A DNA stretch of 64,000 nt from Aquarana catesbeiana (taxonomy: Eukaryota; Chordata; Amphibia; Anura; Ranidae), in the NCBI RefSeq assembly GCF_042186555.1, contig NC_133324.1, positions 372,001 through 436,000 of the forward strand, in the 5' to 3' direction. A program made the translations under genes and the position numbers. The notes beneath the pieces were generated by a model, which searched no databases, was not told the origin of the DNA, and saw only the letters and a program-made list of their open reading frames with translations. Shown piece by piece: positions 62,501 to 64,000 of this stretch. Positions within the stretch are counted from its first letter, which is position 1, and every line of letters starts with the position of its first letter.

Positions 62501-64000
62501 CTTTGTCTGTGGACATGTTCCTGGTGTCAGTATGGTACTGACTCTTTGTCTGTGGACATGTTCCTGGTGTCAGTATGGTACTGACTCTTTGTCTGTGGAC
62601 ATGTTCCTGGTGTCAGTATGGTACTGACTCTCTATCTGTGGACATGTTCCTGGTGTCAGTATGGTGCTGACTCTTTGTGGACATGTTCCTGGTGTCAGTA
62701 TGGTACTGACTCTTTATCTGTGACATGTTCCTGGTGTCAGTATGGTACTGACTCTTTATCTGTGGACATGTTCCTCGTGTCAGTAGGGTACTGACTCTTT
62801 GTCTGTGGACATGTTCCTGGTGTCAGTATGGTACTGACTCTTTGTGGACATGTTCCTGGTGTCAGTAGGGTACTGACTCTTTAACTGTGGACATGTTCCT
62901 GGTGTCAGTATGGTACTGACTCTTTGTGGACATGTTCCTGGTGTCAGTATGGTACTGACTCTTTGTCTGTGGACATGTTCCTCGTGTCAGTAGGGTACTG
63001 ACTCTTTGTCTGTGGACATGTTCCTGGTGTCAGTATGGTACTGACTCTTTGTGGACATGTTCCTGGTGTCAGTATGGTACTGACTCTTTGTCTGTGGACA
63101 TGTTCCTGGTGTCAGTATGGTACTGACTCTTTGTCTGTGGACATGTTCCTGGTGTCAGTAGGGTACTGACTCTTTAACTGTGGACATGTTCCTGGTGTCA
63201 GTATGGTACTGACTCTTTGTGGACATGTTCCTGGTGTCAGTATGGTACTGACTCTTTGTCTGTGGACATGTTCCTGGTGTCAGTATGGTACTGACTCTTT
63301 ATCTGTGACATGTTCCTGGTGTCAGTATGGTACTGACTCTTTGTGGACATGTTCCTGGTGTCAGTATGGTACTGACTCTTTATCTGCGGACATGTTCCTG
63401 GTGTCAGTAGGGTACTGACTCTTTGTCTGTGGACATGTTCCTGGTGTCAGTATGGTACTGACTCTTTGTCTGTGGACATGTTCCTGGTGTCAGTATGGTA
63501 CTGACTCTTTGTCTGTGAACATGTTCCTGGTGTCAGTATGGTACTGACTCTTTCTCTGTGGACATGTTCCTGGTGTCAGTAGGGTACTGACTCTTTGTCT
63601 GTGGACATGTTCCTGGTGTCAGTATGGTACTGACTCTCTATCTGTGGACATGTTCCTGGTGTCAGTATGGTACTGACTCTTTCTCTGTGGACATGTTCCT
63701 GGTGTCAGTATGGTACTGACTCTTTATCTGTGGACATGTTCCTGGTGTCAGTAGGGTACTGACTCTTTATCTGTGGACATGTTCCTGGTGTCAGTATGGT
63801 ACTGACTCTTTATCTGCGGACATGTTCCTGGTGTCAGTATGGTACTGACTCTTTCTCTGTGGACATGTTCCTGGTGTCAGTATGGTACTGACTCTTTATC
63901 TGCGGACATGTTCCTGGTGTCAGTATGGTACTGACTCTTTGTGGACATGTTCCTGGTGTCAGTATGGTACTGACTCTTTGTGGACATGTTCCTGGTGTCA
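59521..64000. repeat. long-range duplication in the 43-bp array, copy 2
   Basis: Second copy of 51000-55479, offset 8,521 bp, truncated by the window end. Before 59521 the order of unit variants no longer agrees, which sets the left boundary within about one unit. Confidence 0.9.

Larger units (their letters stand above)
50611..64000. repeat. 43-bp minisatellite array, more than 13.3 kb
   Basis: About 310 head-to-tail copies of a unit with GACATGTTCCTGGTGTCAG and ATGGTACTGACTCTTTGTC. The main unit length is 43 bp. A 39-bp form lacks TCTG before TGGACATG, and a 42-bp form reads CTGTGACATG. Frequent substitutions are GTAGGGTAC for GTATGGTAC, CTTTATC, CTCTATC, CTTTCTC and TCCTCGTG. The array continues past the window. 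Open frames such as repeating CSWCQYGTDSLWT come from runs of 39-bp units and are not genes. Confidence 0.97.

Overview
The window is eukaryotic repetitive DNA with no host single-copy gene that I can recognise. The mix of transposons points to an anuran, most likely a ranid frog: a 14-kb PIF/Harbinger element with GGGGCGTACACACGG termini, a Tc1-like element of a type common in fish and frogs, an Ngaro-type tyrosine-recombinase retrotransposon, and a dispersed repeat at 35.4-36.0 kb that I recall from ranid genomes. The species assignment is inference. About 73% of the window is tandem repeat.

Layout. (1) 1-31389: one uninterrupted satellite of about 1,500 units of 21 bp. It runs without a break into the inner terminal inverted repeat (TIR) of a Tc1-like transposon. 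(2) 31390-35417: the rest of that Tc1-like copy, with the transposase on the minus strand. The transposase gene is broken by a 2,327-bp non-autonomous hAT element (31945-34271, 8-bp target duplication CAGTTGGG) made mostly of 30/31-bp minisatellite. It is also broken by a separate nine-copy 31-bp expansion inside the DNA-binding region. (3) 35420-36294: dispersed repeat remnants. (4) 36298-50382: a complete PIF/Harbinger element flanked by TTA. It carries three apparently intact intron-containing genes: a DDE transposase (+), a Myb/SANT-like protein (-) and a MADF/BESS-like protein (+). The Myb-like gene has four exons, and its first intron has been invaded by an Ngaro retrotransposon (40787-46577) that landed in a TA microsatellite. 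(5) 50386-50610: short unrecognised sequence. (6) 50611-64000: a second large array of 43-bp units with an 8,521-bp long-range duplication, continuing past the window.

How the genes relate. The Harbinger transposase would cut at the TTA-flanked TIRs. Its accessory proteins are expected to bind element DNA and bring in the transposase, as known for Myb-like partners in vertebrate Harbinger elements and MADF partners in insect PIF elements. Having both types in one element is the most unusual gene-level feature. Both accessory genes also carry an inverted copy of part of their own coding sequence at the 3' end. The Ngaro element keeps Gag, RT/RNase H and tyrosine recombinase domains but has several stops and frameshifts. 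The Tc1 transposase is dead. The very long open frames inside the arrays only reflect 21-bp periodicity and are not genes.
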